Shown: in pieces, positions 35,099 to 47,072 of the stretch | How the letters are laid out: every line of letters starts with the position of its first letter | Numbering within the stretch: position 1 is the stretch's first letter | DNA from: Gymnopus androsaceus JB14 | Taxonomy: Eukaryota > Basidiomycota > Agaricomycetes > Agaricales > Omphalotaceae | Direction: 5' to 3' | DNA length: 64,000 nucleotides | NCBI GenBank assembly: GCA_009733575.1 | Contig: ML769386.1 | Location: 666,033 to 730,032, forward strand | The notes under the pieces: model-generated | Databases searched by the model: none | What the model was told of the DNA's origin: nothing | The model's input: only the letters and a program-made list of their open reading frames with translations | Translations under genes and position numbers: made by a program

Positions 35099-38000
35099 AT
35101 GTCCACGTTCCAAGTGTCCATGTTCCAAGGCGATGAAAGCTTACCCTTCATCAGAGTTGACGAGCTCGAGCTCCAACGCTCTTCATCTGCTCAAAATTCG
35201 GTCAGAGTTTACAAGTTTAATGGACGCCTGGTTGTGGTCAAGAAACTAGCAGTCGATGTTTCGGAAGAAGCATTGGAAGACCATGCCATCAAGTGGAATG
35301 CGCTCAAGCAGCACCCAAATGTATCGAGAATATGCGGGATATCAGATCGTGGCTTCGATCCACCGTTTATAGTGGTACGTTTCTCTCTCTTTTGCTCCTA
35401 CACTGACATATGGATGCTTTCTTCTAGATGCCTTTTTACGAGAACGGCAATATCATTGAATTTCTCAGACAGAGGCCTCATCTAGAGTTGGACCGACAGC
35501 GCATGGTATTATCAAACCTCCCTCCCTTATCCTTTTCTAATCTCCATCTCCGCATTCCCTCTCCCGTTCCGCCTGCATTCACCCTCCCTTCCTTCTAGAT
35601 CCTTGAAATTGCATCGGGAATGGCTTTCCTCCACCAAAATGGTCTGGTTCACGGTCAACTTCGGCCAAGCAACATTTTCGTCTCACCCGACGGACATGTC
35701 ACTGTTGCAGAATATGACACCCTCCAAACAAGCAAAAACCCTGAGGCGCATCGTTATCTAAGCCCAGAGGGTTGGACAGGCATTGTTTCTCGGCCTTCAG
35801 ACGTTTATACCTTCGCAATGTGCGCGCTGGAGATTTTCACTTTAATATTGCCTTGGGGTGGCTTGTCTGAGAAGGTTAGACTCTGAAATAATACTCGCAT
35901 CACAATCATTAATTTGTTTTTGGGAGTAGCACGTCTACTATCTGGTGGTTGTTGAGAAATCGCGTCCAGATCGCCCGGACGAAGCTCTGCTCACGGACGA
36001 CATTTGGAACATAATAGTCTCCGCTTGGGCAGAGGAGCCGCGCAGTAGACCGAGCTTTGACCTCATCACTCGGCTGTGGCGAGGAGCCACTAGCCAGTTT
36101 GCAACTTCCTCCATATCGAACCCTTCACTTCACTCCCCACTTCAGAGACAAACCACTCGTCATCTTTCTGTTATGTCTGATGGTAGTGGACCACCCGCAT
36201 ATGAGGATAATCGTATCGTTCCCGCGTCGGCGCCGCCAACAACGCAGCAATTTTCTTTTAATAGAGTGGGGACCGTTAGGGAGCGCATCGAACCCATACA
36301 TGGTTACAGTTGGTACTCTGAATCCGAAAGCTCGGAAACCAGTATGCCGCACACTCCCCCGAGTCCTCCCATTGACAGTCCAGTCGCTGTCCGGCAATTT
36401 GACCGAAGAGCTACTGCGATGGCGCCTTGGGCTGCTGGTACTGCAGACCTCTCTTCAGACAGCTCCTCTTCCAGCCGCCGTCGCTCACAGAGATTGGCAT
36501 CATTGGACGAAACGCGTAAGGTTATATGATACTACCTTTTTATGACGTTCATATCTACTATCTGAACAGATTCCGCTAAATACGGTGTTAGATTGGCCCC
36601 AGAACCAGAAGAGGATGTCTTGGCGTATGACATGCGCAATCTTGGTCAAGCCCTTCCACGCATGGACTCGAGAGAGTCTCAAAGAGGATACAGTCGACAA
36701 TGGGAAACAAAACGACGAATTCCACAGCGACAAACATCTTCTTCCCACTTATCCGTTAGGACGGAGTCAAGCAATGCCACAAGTCAAGGTCAAGGGCAAT
36801 CCAGTCCAGTTTTACTGGTTGGAGCCTTGCAAACGGAACTCGATAGTCCTACTCGGAATATGTCCGCAATTGATTCCTATATCGTGAAAATTTATGCGGC
36901 ATGTTTGGAATCAAGGAAAGAGGCAGCGAAATTTGTAACAGCAGGCTTAGTTCCTGTGTTGATACATATTCTCAAGACTCGCGCGGCCAATGGTTTGGGC
37001 GTTGAGATTGTCTTGATCACTTTGGGTACTATTGCGTAAGTTTTGTCCTACTTTCTCACCTACTTCTTCCCTTTCCTCCGCACCCTTCTCTACCCTCCGC
37101 TCCCGCCCTCGCCTCCGCCGCTTTCTCTTCTCTCCCCAAATAATAAATTTAACTGTGTTTTTAGTCATGATTCGATCAGTTCGAATATAATTTGGCGAAC
37201 CAACACCACTATTACCCTAGTAAGACCCATTCCTTATTCAAATTCCGTTCTTGATCTAACAAAAGTTCAAGATTGAACTCGCCAAGTCACCGGTATCCGA
37301 GATTTCAGTGTTATCTATCTGGTGCTTGAATCAAATATGCCGCAGTGCAGAAATTGCTCAAGGACTGATCAAGTCTTCTGATATCGTTTCTGTCCTTCAA
37401 AATTGGATTGCAACTGGTGACATGCATTTAGCTAGCATGGCTGTCTATTGTGTAGGGACCTTGATACAGAACGACAACATAGCGGAATTCTTTGCAGCCG
37501 TCGACATGGTCCCACTGCTGGTTGGTCATCTACGAAAAATGACTGAAAACCCACAGCCTAATGCGGATCACATCTCTGCTGGTCTTTTCGGTATTGCCAG
37601 AATGTCGCGTTCGATCAAAGTGCGCCTATACCTGATTCTTTACCAATCTAAACTTATGACAAATTAGCTGGCCAAATCGTTGACGAAAGCTGGATGCGTG
37701 GAACTCATCTCTCACCACTTGAATAAGTCGACCGACCCCGATATCTTGAATTGGAGTGCCCGAGCGGTGTATGTCTTGCTCTCATGTCCTGGCATCTTTC
37801 GCTGACCTTTCACTCTCTTATAGAGGATGTCTAATGCGGCCAAATTCATCTGATATGGCGCGCGCACTTCTTGATGCAGGAGTAGCTCGGTATGTCTTCC
37901 TTTTTTTTTTTTTTTTTTTTTTTGTTTCGATTTTATCATTTATCATTTATCAATGTTTCCCTTTGCAGTGGCCTTGCTCGTCTCCCTACTGTCCTTCATT

Positions 38001-38491
38001 CAGAGAATCTACAAGCACTCGGTTCTCTCGGATTTACAGTTCAACGATTCAGCTGTGCTGAATGGAGTGGGAAAATCCGTCAGTTCTTGGTTGACGCGGG
38101 CGTTGTGGACTCGCTACTCGCCGCGCTACGCACAGCAGCAGAGGAGCCATGTCATGACGTGCAAATCGAGCTGGCCCTTGCCATTTGTCTTCTTGGAGAT
38201 GTCGGCGGCTCCGCGATAAGAAAAGAGCTCGTCAATGCCGGTGCGATTACCATTCTGAAAGATATTGGGAATAGAAACCCCGAAGTGGCTAAGGCTGCCG
38301 ACTTGGCGAAGGCCTCCATTGTGGGAAACATCTGGTCCAGAAATACTGGTATGAGTGCTCAGATTTTTTCCCTTGTGATACTTTGTTCATGTTTCTTTCC
38401 AGCGTCTGCAAAGACAACGATGATGCATAACTGGAATGGTGGTTGTCCTGAATATCATCCACCTTGTCCAGTACATATGCAGGTACTTTGA
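35099..38491 (+). CDS. Pseudokinase fused to armadillo-like repeats, intact copy B
   Basis: Eleven exons: 35099..35374, 35428..35505, 35599..35874, 35930..36515, 36570..37035, 37165..37219, 37272..37619, 37668..37768, 37824..37889, 37969..38348, 38403..38491. All in phase, 906 residues. Residues about 15-270 are a kinase-like domain. The beta-3 lysine is kept (LVVVKK, about 48), but the catalytic loop reads HGQLRPSN (136-143) instead of HRDLKPxN and the DFG position reads EYD (156-158). The catalytic and metal-binding aspartates are therefore missing; YLSPEGW stands for the APE motif. A polar linker follows (about 270-470), then helical repeats typical of armadillo folds (GLVPVLIHILKTRAAN, DMVPLLVGHLRK, GVVDSLLAALRTAAEE, GAITILKDIGN). 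It probably acts as a scaffold rather than an enzyme. The start is fixed by an in-frame stop just upstream. The intron at 37890-37968 holds a T run of about 24. Confidence 0.88.
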
Positions 38492-39072
38492 TTTGCGTTG
38501 AACCGTACACTTCACAGGGAGCTCCTATCGCTTAGTTCTGGGTCTTGATTTTTATAGGTATTTATGATAACAATGTATCACTACAGATTACTATTTCAAC
38601 TTACTGTACATATACACTTTAAATAGCGCGCCACGATTACTGTATGGATCAATTGGGCTTCCTAGGTGAAAGCGTAGAATAGCAATATCGTATTGTAGTT
38701 GGTTGACCCACAAAAATAGCTATGGCTTCAAAACTTGTGCAGAGCTATTTTAACAGAAAAATGAAAGTGTGTCTCCAGCAGCGGACGAGAACGATAAGCA
38801 AAATGAAACAAAATGAGCGAAACGGAGGATATAATCTCCAGTGAAAAAAAGAAGGCAAAGAAAGGGAGGCTTTTTCTAGAGGAAATTTACGAGAGATAGT
38901 AACTGTGCTATAAAAACAATCAAGATATAGGACAAAGTGTTTATGGAAAGCAACAGAAAAGTACAAAAGTCGTAAACGTCATACAGAGGCATCAATCATT
39001 AAAGAGAAGAGGGGCATAAATGCCGATACGAAAACGGTACTATAGGAATAACTTATACCATGGGAGTAGTGA
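38492..39072. other. Spacer between converging genes
   Basis: This interval lies between the 3' ends of the pseudokinase (plus) and the serine-rich gene (minus). It is AT-rich with no gene recognised. The first part still resembles the region after 30182 in copy A. Confidence 0.5.
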
Positions 39073-41849
39073 TTACATACCCCACTCATCCAGCCCGCCA
39101 CCGTATCCTGGGCCTCTTGAAGCAGAGTTCAAGTTGCCCCAACTTTTTCCTAACCGCTCGTCAATCTTGTCGGAACGTCCACTATCGACCCCCGAAACAC
39201 CGATCAACCACCCTAGCCACCCCTTTGGCTCATCTCCGTCCTCATCACTCCCACTGTGTCTCTTACCAGACTTCCTCGAACCTTTCAGACTATCATTTCC
39301 AGAGCGACGAGACGAAGCCCTCTGCTTCCCTTTGCGTTTCTTGCTTCTCCGCTCTGGGCCTGTCCCCTGCGTTCCCTCCGGTAGCTCTGCAAAACTTATC
39401 CTCTTCGAGTGACCGGGAGTGGCGGGGGTAGATGTTCCAGAAGACGGTTTGGAGGACAACGGTGAGGGACCACCAAGCGCTAGAGCAACACCAGTGCTGA
39501 GAAACTCGGGGAAGCTCATACTGAAGTTCATCTTGTTGTTCAGAGCGGGAGTGGAGACAGGCGTTGGTGTGGTGGGCGTCGGAGGGACAGAGGTGTTATT
39601 TGCACTCGATTTGCCCTTTCCCTTGAAGCTAGAATATTTCTGTTCGTCAGTTCGTATTCGAGTCACACTTCCCTCATGCGAATGGACGCCGCGGGTGAAG
39701 AGCTTGGATATCGAAGCTGTTGCAGTAGAGGTACCTGCTTCGGCAGGGAGACCTGTCTTCAAGGGCTGCTGCAGGAGACGCGGAGGCTTCGATATCAACG
39801 TCCAGTCATCTGATGGAGGTTTCGCTGGAGGATTGTGAGTGTCAAGTATCTTGCGAAGAGAAAGTATGGTCTGCTTCGTAGGAAACGAATCAGAAGAATG
39901 TCCACTTCCTTCCAAGGAGCTTCTACTTTCACCAGAACCCTCCAACGGAGGTGTCATACACCGCCGTCCCACAGCTGGTGGAAATGTGAATCCAGTCTCC
40001 AAGGGTTTGGGTGTCTGCGACCTGGACCTCGATCCAGAACCTGAAGTCACCGTACTTGATCCCGAACCCCCAGACCTCGATGTTTTCGTTGATAACACAG
40101 AAGCGGCGGGTGACGTTGAATGTCGTCTCCTTGTAAAACCACTACCACCATGCCTAGGTGAATTGGATTCGAACGCAGGCTTCTCAGCCATCGTCGCTGG
40201 CCCACGTATAGATCCCCAGGGGGATCCGAAAGGCGAATTCTTGCCTTTTGTTCGGGAGGTAGAGGAGGTCGAGTTGGAGCGAGCGGGGATTGAAGAAGTT
40301 GATGTAGGGTAGACGAATGAAGAGAGCATGTTGTATGCATTGGGAGCTCGCGTGGGTTGGTGAGAGGAGGACGAGGGCGAGGAAGTGGAATCAACGATTA
40401 TCCTAGGCGCAGGTGCGGTCAAAACTGATGGTCCTGGTCGCGACTGAATGTGTTCAGGAGACCGAGAACGTGACCGGGAGGGCGAGCGTCTACTCCCTCG
40501 GAGAGTACTATATGTTCCAGAGCTCCTCAATCCTAAAGTCGAAGGTAGTCTGATGGTCTCTTCGCCATCATCATCATTATCATCATCATCGCGAGGCTCT
40601 GATGCTCGGTGATTCCTCGAGTCTTGTTCACGAACAATTTTTCCCCTCTTCCCCTCGTCACTGTTCCGATGTTTTTCCGAATGATGGGGCCGATGGTGAA
40701 TAGTCCCATTCACCTCTTCGTGTCCATGCCTCAAATTTCCCTCGGCAACAACGTACTGCGTCAATGCTCTAGGTGGATGTGCGATAAATCTCTCCCGATC
40801 CTGTATATCATATCGAAGATGAGGTACTCCAGCCAGGTCATCGTGCCGCTCTGAATGTTCCGGATCTCGAGACTCGGCAGCTTCTGGGGAAGACATCCCC
40901 TGCGACCTCGAGTGTAGATCCAACGAAGACCGTCGACGGACATGTTTCGAAACTCGTTGGTGTGAGGGGCCAGCAGCAGAGATAGATGTCCGGTGCCGAT
41001 GAGACTGATACGACTGGAGAGGCGAAGAAGAAGTGACTGGAACAGAGGCACTTATGCTACCCTGCGAAGAACCCGAACCCGACCCATTTCGCCACGTCTG
41101 AGTACGATTTTTCCGCCCTCCTTGTGTATCCTCGGAAAATAACTGGTCAACATCTCTACTAATCTGCTCCAAATCCTCTACCCACGTCTCATGCACATCT
41201 CTGTTTCTCAAGATCCTAGAAGAGAGCCCTCGAGCGCTACGCTCAAGCGAATGCATCCCAGAACTGGATCCTGGACGAGGTGAAGACGTCATTCAGCGGC
41301 ATATTCTCTTCTTCGTCGGTCTCCTGGTGAAGAATACCAGACAAGCTTGTTTTGGTTGATATTGAACTCTGCAAGAGTGCATTGGACATTTCTAGCGCAT
41401 GGACACTTCGTTCGAGAAGGGAATCTAGATAGAGGTCGGAATTTGAACGGATAGGATCCAGAGTAAGTGTTGGGTTGGAACGTTTTCGCCTATGAGGCGG
41501 CCCTTGTCTGAAACGACTGATACGGGGCGAAAAGCTCGCAGCAGTATGTGGAGCACTGTTAATTCCAATCAAATACAGATTTCCTTCTATCGTCCTCACT
41601 GAGGTCTGTGTCTTCGTCAGCTTCTTCAGCAGAGTCGGGGTAGCCGGGAGGAGCGTCTTCAATCTCTGTAGCTTCAGTGACCTTTGTAGAGATTGGATTT
41701 GTTGGTATATATTCTGGCAGCGTAGAAGTGGTATCAGAAGAGAGCCGCAGAGCGCTTATGCGCTTTCTATAATGATGAGAAGGACGGGTATAGCCTGAGA
41801 CTGGACGTGAATTTGGAGAAACTGGAGTTGGAGGCGTATATAGATCCAT
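39073..41849 (-). CDS. Serine-rich, largely disordered protein
   Basis: The last exon is complement(39073..41270). It is joined by a phase-1 intron (41271-41337, GTATTC donor) to an exon starting before 41560, which restores the continuous sequence TSLSGSSSGMHSLERSARGL. The product is about 900 residues of Ser/Pro/Arg-rich sequence. Two short segments look conserved: LLERSVHALEMSNALLQSS with ARGLSSRILRNRDVHETW and EDLEQISRDVDQLF near the N-terminus, and KGWLGWLIGVSG with DKIDERLGKSWG at the C-terminus. The junction near 41560-41600 (EDDRR to SAPHTAA) does not close in phase with any good splice pair, so a one-base error or an unseen intron is likely. ATG 41849 is the simplest start, but exons further upstream (to about 42180, with SEKKRTIHLPSFTDTGTW) may belong to it. 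Function unknown. Confidence 0.62.
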
Positions 41850-42411
41850 AACAGGACGATGACTCGAGATAATCTCTCGGTGCCTTCGACCTGGAATACA
41901 GTAGAACACATGATTTTAGCGTGGTTTGTTCAACTAGAAGATTTGATACATACCTCTTAAACGCCCCAACCAGTTTCACCAATCGATGTGATGAAATGAA
42001 AGATGGTGTCCACGTTCCGGTATCTGTGAAGCTTGGTAAGTGGATCGTCCTCTTTTTTTCCGAATCGCCTGCCAATAAACTGTACGAGCTGCACGAGGAA
42101 TCCGGAGAAAGATTGTAAAATATTATTTACAAGATACTCACCAAGAGCAGCTAATTGCCGACCTACGTCGAGCAAGTATACAATAAGGAATCCGGTTTGA
42201 AACCGTCGACCTCGACGTCGTCGTTAGAAGAGCTCAAAATCGAATTCCCATCAGATCGGGCCGCATATACGGCATCACGCGATTTTCCGTCCCGAGTTGA
42301 ACTTGAATGAAAGCTATGAAGTTTATAGGTTTATAAGTTTATAAGTCAGTACTAGTATAGTAAATACAATTAACATCCTAACAAATTCCTTTTCCAGCAA
42401 TGAATACTAAA

Positions 42412-44620
42412 CTACACCCTTCGAAGACCCAACGCACCCTTCTCCAGATGCACATACATCCCATTCAAAATCTCGTTGCGGAAGTTGTTTTGGTAGTCAA
42501 ACGCGATACTAAGAGCCTTGTTCGAATTGTGTTTCCGAAGCACTTGCTTGGCTTCATCGTCCTCCCCCACCAGTGCATCAACCTCACGTCCACTCATGAG
42601 AGGTGCACTTGGAGTGAGAAGCGCAGGATCAATACGCCGGGAAACGCTCTCAAAGAGATCTAGACATCATCGTTAAGATACATCGAATTAAGAATGAACG
42701 ATATGAACCAACCTGGACTCGCAGGCCCCACACCGTGCCCACAGAATTCCAAGGCTTCACTCAATTCATCTTCAGTGAGTCGAGGGTCGGCTTCTGCTCC
42801 TCCTTGTATGACTAACGAGTGGAAGCCATGTTACAACAATCTCCAAGTACATGAGACAGAATACGTACCTGGTCTCAAGAAATCAAACGCCCGATCAAAA
42901 TTATCCTCGTCTACTTCACTAAGAATTGGGGCGCTCTGTGTTTTTATCTGCCTGTACACCGCCCAAACCACTACGAGAAACCTGCCAGGGTCCACTTGAG
43001 CAGTTGAAAGCAAAACTCTAACAGACAGGACCCTCACCTGGTGTAGGATGTGCCTATCTTTGCGTTGTGGAACGCAATTGCTTCGTCTTCAGTACAGTCT
43101 CCTTTGATCGAGGCTTTTATGGTGGCAGCAGCGACAAGGCCACCAGTGAATGCCAGGTGAACTCCCGAAGAGAAGAGAGGGTCGATGAAAGCTTTTTTGT
43201 TCAGTTATAGGAAGGTCTTGAACTAATAGCAACTCACCTCCTGCATCTCCGGCGATGCGATAGTGGGGTCCAGCATAGTGATTCATTTCCGCAGAGTAGC
43301 TGTAATCGCTAGCACTTTTAATAGAGCCATTGAAATGTAGCGTTTCCAAGTAGCCGCTGAACTCCAGGCGCCAACAAGAGTTGGTTATGGTAGTGGGCAA
43401 CGTCTTTGTCTTTGTCAACTTGGAGTTGGGATTTCTTGATGCTATTGGACTTCTCGGAGATGACCACACCAACCGACACGGTTCCTTCAGTTGCTTATTA
43501 GTGGCAATTCCCAAGTATTAAACGAGTATACACACCATTATGAAGAGGAATAAACCATGCCCAACCAGATTCATCTAAAGGGAAAGGAGTGAGCGCGCGA
43601 AGTTCCAAATAACGGCAATGATACGAACCTGTAAGAGCCTCAAACCAAGGCGCGTTCTCCCGATCTGTTCCTGGGGAATAGACACCAGCACCCGTCCAGT
43701 ATCCCCAAGTTGCAATATTGCGAAGAGATTCATTGAATCGTCTATTCTTCAAATACTTTGTCGACATTATCCCGTTTCGTCCGGAGGCATCTACCAGCCA
43801 CTCGAATGATATAGTGCCTGTCTGACCATATTTCGAAGTCCAGGACGCGGATACTGGGACGTTCTTGTCTGTACCGGAGAATTGGATCTCAGAGATAGCT
43901 ACTCCATTGAAGACACGAGCTCCGCATTCGGCGGCGTGTTGCAAAAGAAATTCGTCAAACTCAGAACGTAACTGCATAGAAATCGCGTCAAGCATAATGT
44001 TGTCGAGTCAGAGAATGTAATTGTACGCACGACATTCCAGGCACTGTTGGCTAGGTTGAATTGGATAAAGTTGGTGTCTTTGGATGGATAAAGTTTGAGA
44101 TCATCATCAGCATGGTAGTAGAAAAGAACATACATCCTTCTCTCTTGTACTGGTTAAGCTTGATATCAACGTGTTAGCGTTGTTGCGTTTTCATAAGGGA
44201 GACATATGTACCTTGATCGCTGCTCCAGGCTGCGAGTCAAATCATGTCAGATTTCTCATCAAAGGCCGCAAGAAGAATGGACCGTTACCTTCATAACAAA
44301 GCCGCACTTCTTGACCTTCTCCTTCGCGTCCACAAAGTCCAGGAAGGCGTTGAAAGACGGAAGCATGCTCTCTCCAATGTGATATCTTGGGAAATAGTCC
44401 TTTTCCAGGACCGTCACCTCGAGTCCCTCTAAACCACATCGAATTAGTAAGTCGGCATTCCAAGGGTCTTACACACAAACCTCTGGCAAGAATGGAGGCA
44501 GTATATGCTCCAGCTGGCCCACCGCCAATGACTAGGATTTTTGTAGATCTTGGCTGAGGAAAAGGATTCAGCGCCCGTAGTCAGAAACAACCGTTAACGC
44601 ACCACAACCGGAATACCCAT
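42412..44620 (-). CDS. Flavin-dependent halogenase (Armillaria ArmH-like), frame broken once
   Basis: Thirteen exons: complement(42412..42659, 42713..42811, 42869..42981, 43038..43191, 43238..43493, 43536..43574, 43629..43971, 44031..44077, 44134..44158, 44212..44229, 44289..44428, 44481..44553, 44603..44620), about 523 residues. Landmarks are the FAD-binding GGGPAGAYTA near the N-terminus, YHIGESMLPSF, the halogenase signature GWAWFIP (exon 43536..43574), RIAGDAGAFIDPLFSSGVHLAFTGG and a polar C-terminal part. Reduced FAD, oxygen and chloride should be used to chlorinate an aromatic ring, as in melleolide-type compounds. All phases agree except that exon 43238..43493 contains one base too many, near 43331-43336 (GNATF, then NGSIKSASDY); as written the frame stops there. 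A sequencing error and a recent null mutation are equally possible. No other secondary-metabolite gene is adjacent. Confidence 0.85.
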
Positions 44621-47072
44621 TGCAGTTAGTAAAGTGGGATAACTCCCAAGAGTTGCACGGAGAAGGATTTTATACTCCCCACGTCTACAAAACAGGAACA
44701 AGCAACTCCAGATGAAGCTAGAACGAAAGTCGTAGTATCAAAGAACAAAAAATTGAACCGCGAAAGGATTTTACCCCATTCGCCTCGGAACATATGAATG
44801 AATCTGGGAGAGGATACCCCCGCCACGGACATCAGTTACAGACTCAAACTAACTGCTAACCTGAGTTGGATGCCCGACGAAAGGTTTCTGGACAGGGCCG
44901 GCGTGTGGGTCTGGAGTAGATCAGTAGACGTTCAGTTAAACAGCGTCCGAAGCTACTTAGTCAGGAACAAAATGTCGTTGTCAGTAGATGGAGTTGAACT
45001 GACTTCATGCGAGGCACTTAATTTATGTTAGCGCAGTTGTGTTTCCATTTCCATTGAGGTGATCTCAGCTAGTAGCCATATTGGACCTTGTGTCTATTGG
45101 GAATGGTATAGAATGTATTTCAAAGATATCGAGGCGATGGCTAGAAAAACAAAACAAAACAAAAAGAACTCACGTAAGTTGTGGAGAAAATATACCAGAA
45201 TAAACCTCCCAGATAGAGTGGCATCATATGTTGAGCTAGCCAAAAAATCAAAATGGACCAGGGCCTTCTCACAGATAGATATGGAGATTTTAGCACTTTC
45301 CAACATACTCCTAACATTTACGATTGTTCTTGTAGAATGGTACATGAATATAGGAAGGGTATGCAGAAAGATGCAGATGCTAGATCATGGTGGGAAAGAG
45401 AGGAGTGAGCGCAAAGTTTGGCGCTCAACCTCTTGCTTGTTACCAACGAAGTCGCTCACAGACCAGTCTTACAGTAATATTCTCCTGAAATCTCCAAGGA
45501 ATATGCGGGAGTAACATCGATGCCCAGAGGAATGAGCATCACTCTGGATCGATGTTTTTTCGGACGATGTCTCCCGATGTCTCTATCGACCGCATCACGT
45601 CGAAAGCTGAGAGCTCGTTTCATGGCGTCTAGGACCTCTTTTGCAGCTCTCCGATCGAGGCCTCCGAGAGGTACTTGCAACTGACTACGTTTCTGTTCGA
45701 GATGGTTTGCGGCGTTCCGAGGACTTTTTGTCGCACTCTATCGGGCTGATATGTGCAATTTTCTGGGGCTGAACTGCGCGCAGACTTTCTTCGACGTTGC
45801 ACTGACAATTAGCCACAACAAGTTGAAGCCTTCTGTCGGGTACAGTAAATTCTGTCATCTCCAGACGTACGCAAACCGAATTTCCGCTTCTATTAATTCT
45901 ACATAGACATCATCATTTCATTCTTCTGGCTTTCTCGGATATCTCTGGCTCTCATGATCATGAGCACCTCTTCTCCGCTTCGAGTGTTGATGCATGATGT
46001 CCAAGTAGCACTGATTCGGCTGGGTGGTCACAACTTCTCTTATCGCTCATAGTCTCTGCCTTAGGCTTCATTTATGCCTGGGTCGAACAAGAAAGGCGAT
46101 GATACGGTCGATTTTTTGCGAACATGTAGTAAGTGGTTAACTGTTTTTGTTCTTGCCTCATGCAGAAGGCAGGAGTCCCCAATGAGTCTTAAACAATTTC
46201 TATACTTGAAACACCAGATTTGCCAAAGTATTCCCTCGGCTCTGCTCCCATACAAGGCTTAACCGAATTCCGTTGGACTGCTTCCGCACGACACACGACG
46301 CCCAAAAAATGGAGCTGCGAGTCGCGATAGTGATAATACAGTATCGCTTGCCGTCTGACTGCAGACTCATCCTAAAAAGGGATCACCGACTGCAATCAGC
46401 TTTCTGTGCTGCAGCCGAATTGGAAGCGCATCTCGTGCTATGGTAACAGACCTGGATGAATACGGGCTTTTAATCGCACTCAAAATTAAATATGTAGATT
46501 ATTATTTTATGCATCTCCTGTGGGCGTCTCGCTGAGAATTTTTGTGACTAGGCCAAACCGGTAGGTAGATACGTATCCTACTTGTAAGCTGTCCCCATTC
46601 TTACTGTTCCCGGTGCACTGTACTCACAGGCATCGCTATGCGAAAAGCTTACGAGTGCCGTCAATAAGGCTCTAGGAATTAGTTAGATCTACATTTCCAT
46701 CTTGGACGGGAGCTTAGTACTACTAACGGAAAGAAGGACATTTGGACCTAGCATTAAGCACTTAATGAAAACCGAGAGACTATCTGGCCTCGGATCAGTC
46801 ACTGCAGAGCGGCAGTGAATCCGTGCGTCGTAATGGAGCTTGAGCATTGAGTACAGCGGGTACAGCGTTGCGGGCATCGGAGGTGCTCACAGGCTTTCTG
46901 GGGTGAATTGCATTGGTAAATCCGCGCCACAGTAATGATGCGCCGTATCATTCATCGGAATTCGAGCTAACACTTGGAATTACTTCAACTCGCGCTCGTA
47001 GACGAAGTGGGACTAGGTATATTGTACAACAATGTCCATGAAGCAAGTATCTCCGTACGGGAAGCTAGACAG
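44621..47072. other. Gene-free region
   Basis: About 2.45 kb has no open frame or splice pattern that I can support on either strand. Short open frames of 60-150 codons are present (for example 45059-45514, plus) but show no domain, are lysine-rich or low quality, and are probably chance. This is the longest empty stretch of the window. Confidence 0.5.

Larger units (their letters stand above)
31830..38600. repeat. Segmental duplication, copy B
   Basis: This is the second copy of the block described for 23.84-30.32 kb, in the same orientation. It carries a broken DUF2306 gene and an intact pseudokinase-armadillo gene. It is somewhat longer because its DUF2306 copy has gained an intron and two insertions. 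Confidence 0.85.

Noticed and set aside
37898..37923. Run of about 24 T as a possible terminator or transposon tail
   Set aside because: It lies inside a well-phased intron of the pseudokinase gene and has no flanking duplication; simple slippage tract.
41271..41337. Apparent break between two overlapping frames of the serine-rich gene
   Set aside because: A phase-1 GT-AG intron joins TSLS to GSSSGMHSLERS exactly.
45059..45514. 151-codon plus-strand open frame
   Set aside because: Lysine-rich without domain or conserved pattern, no splice context, and no coding-like composition compared with real genes here.
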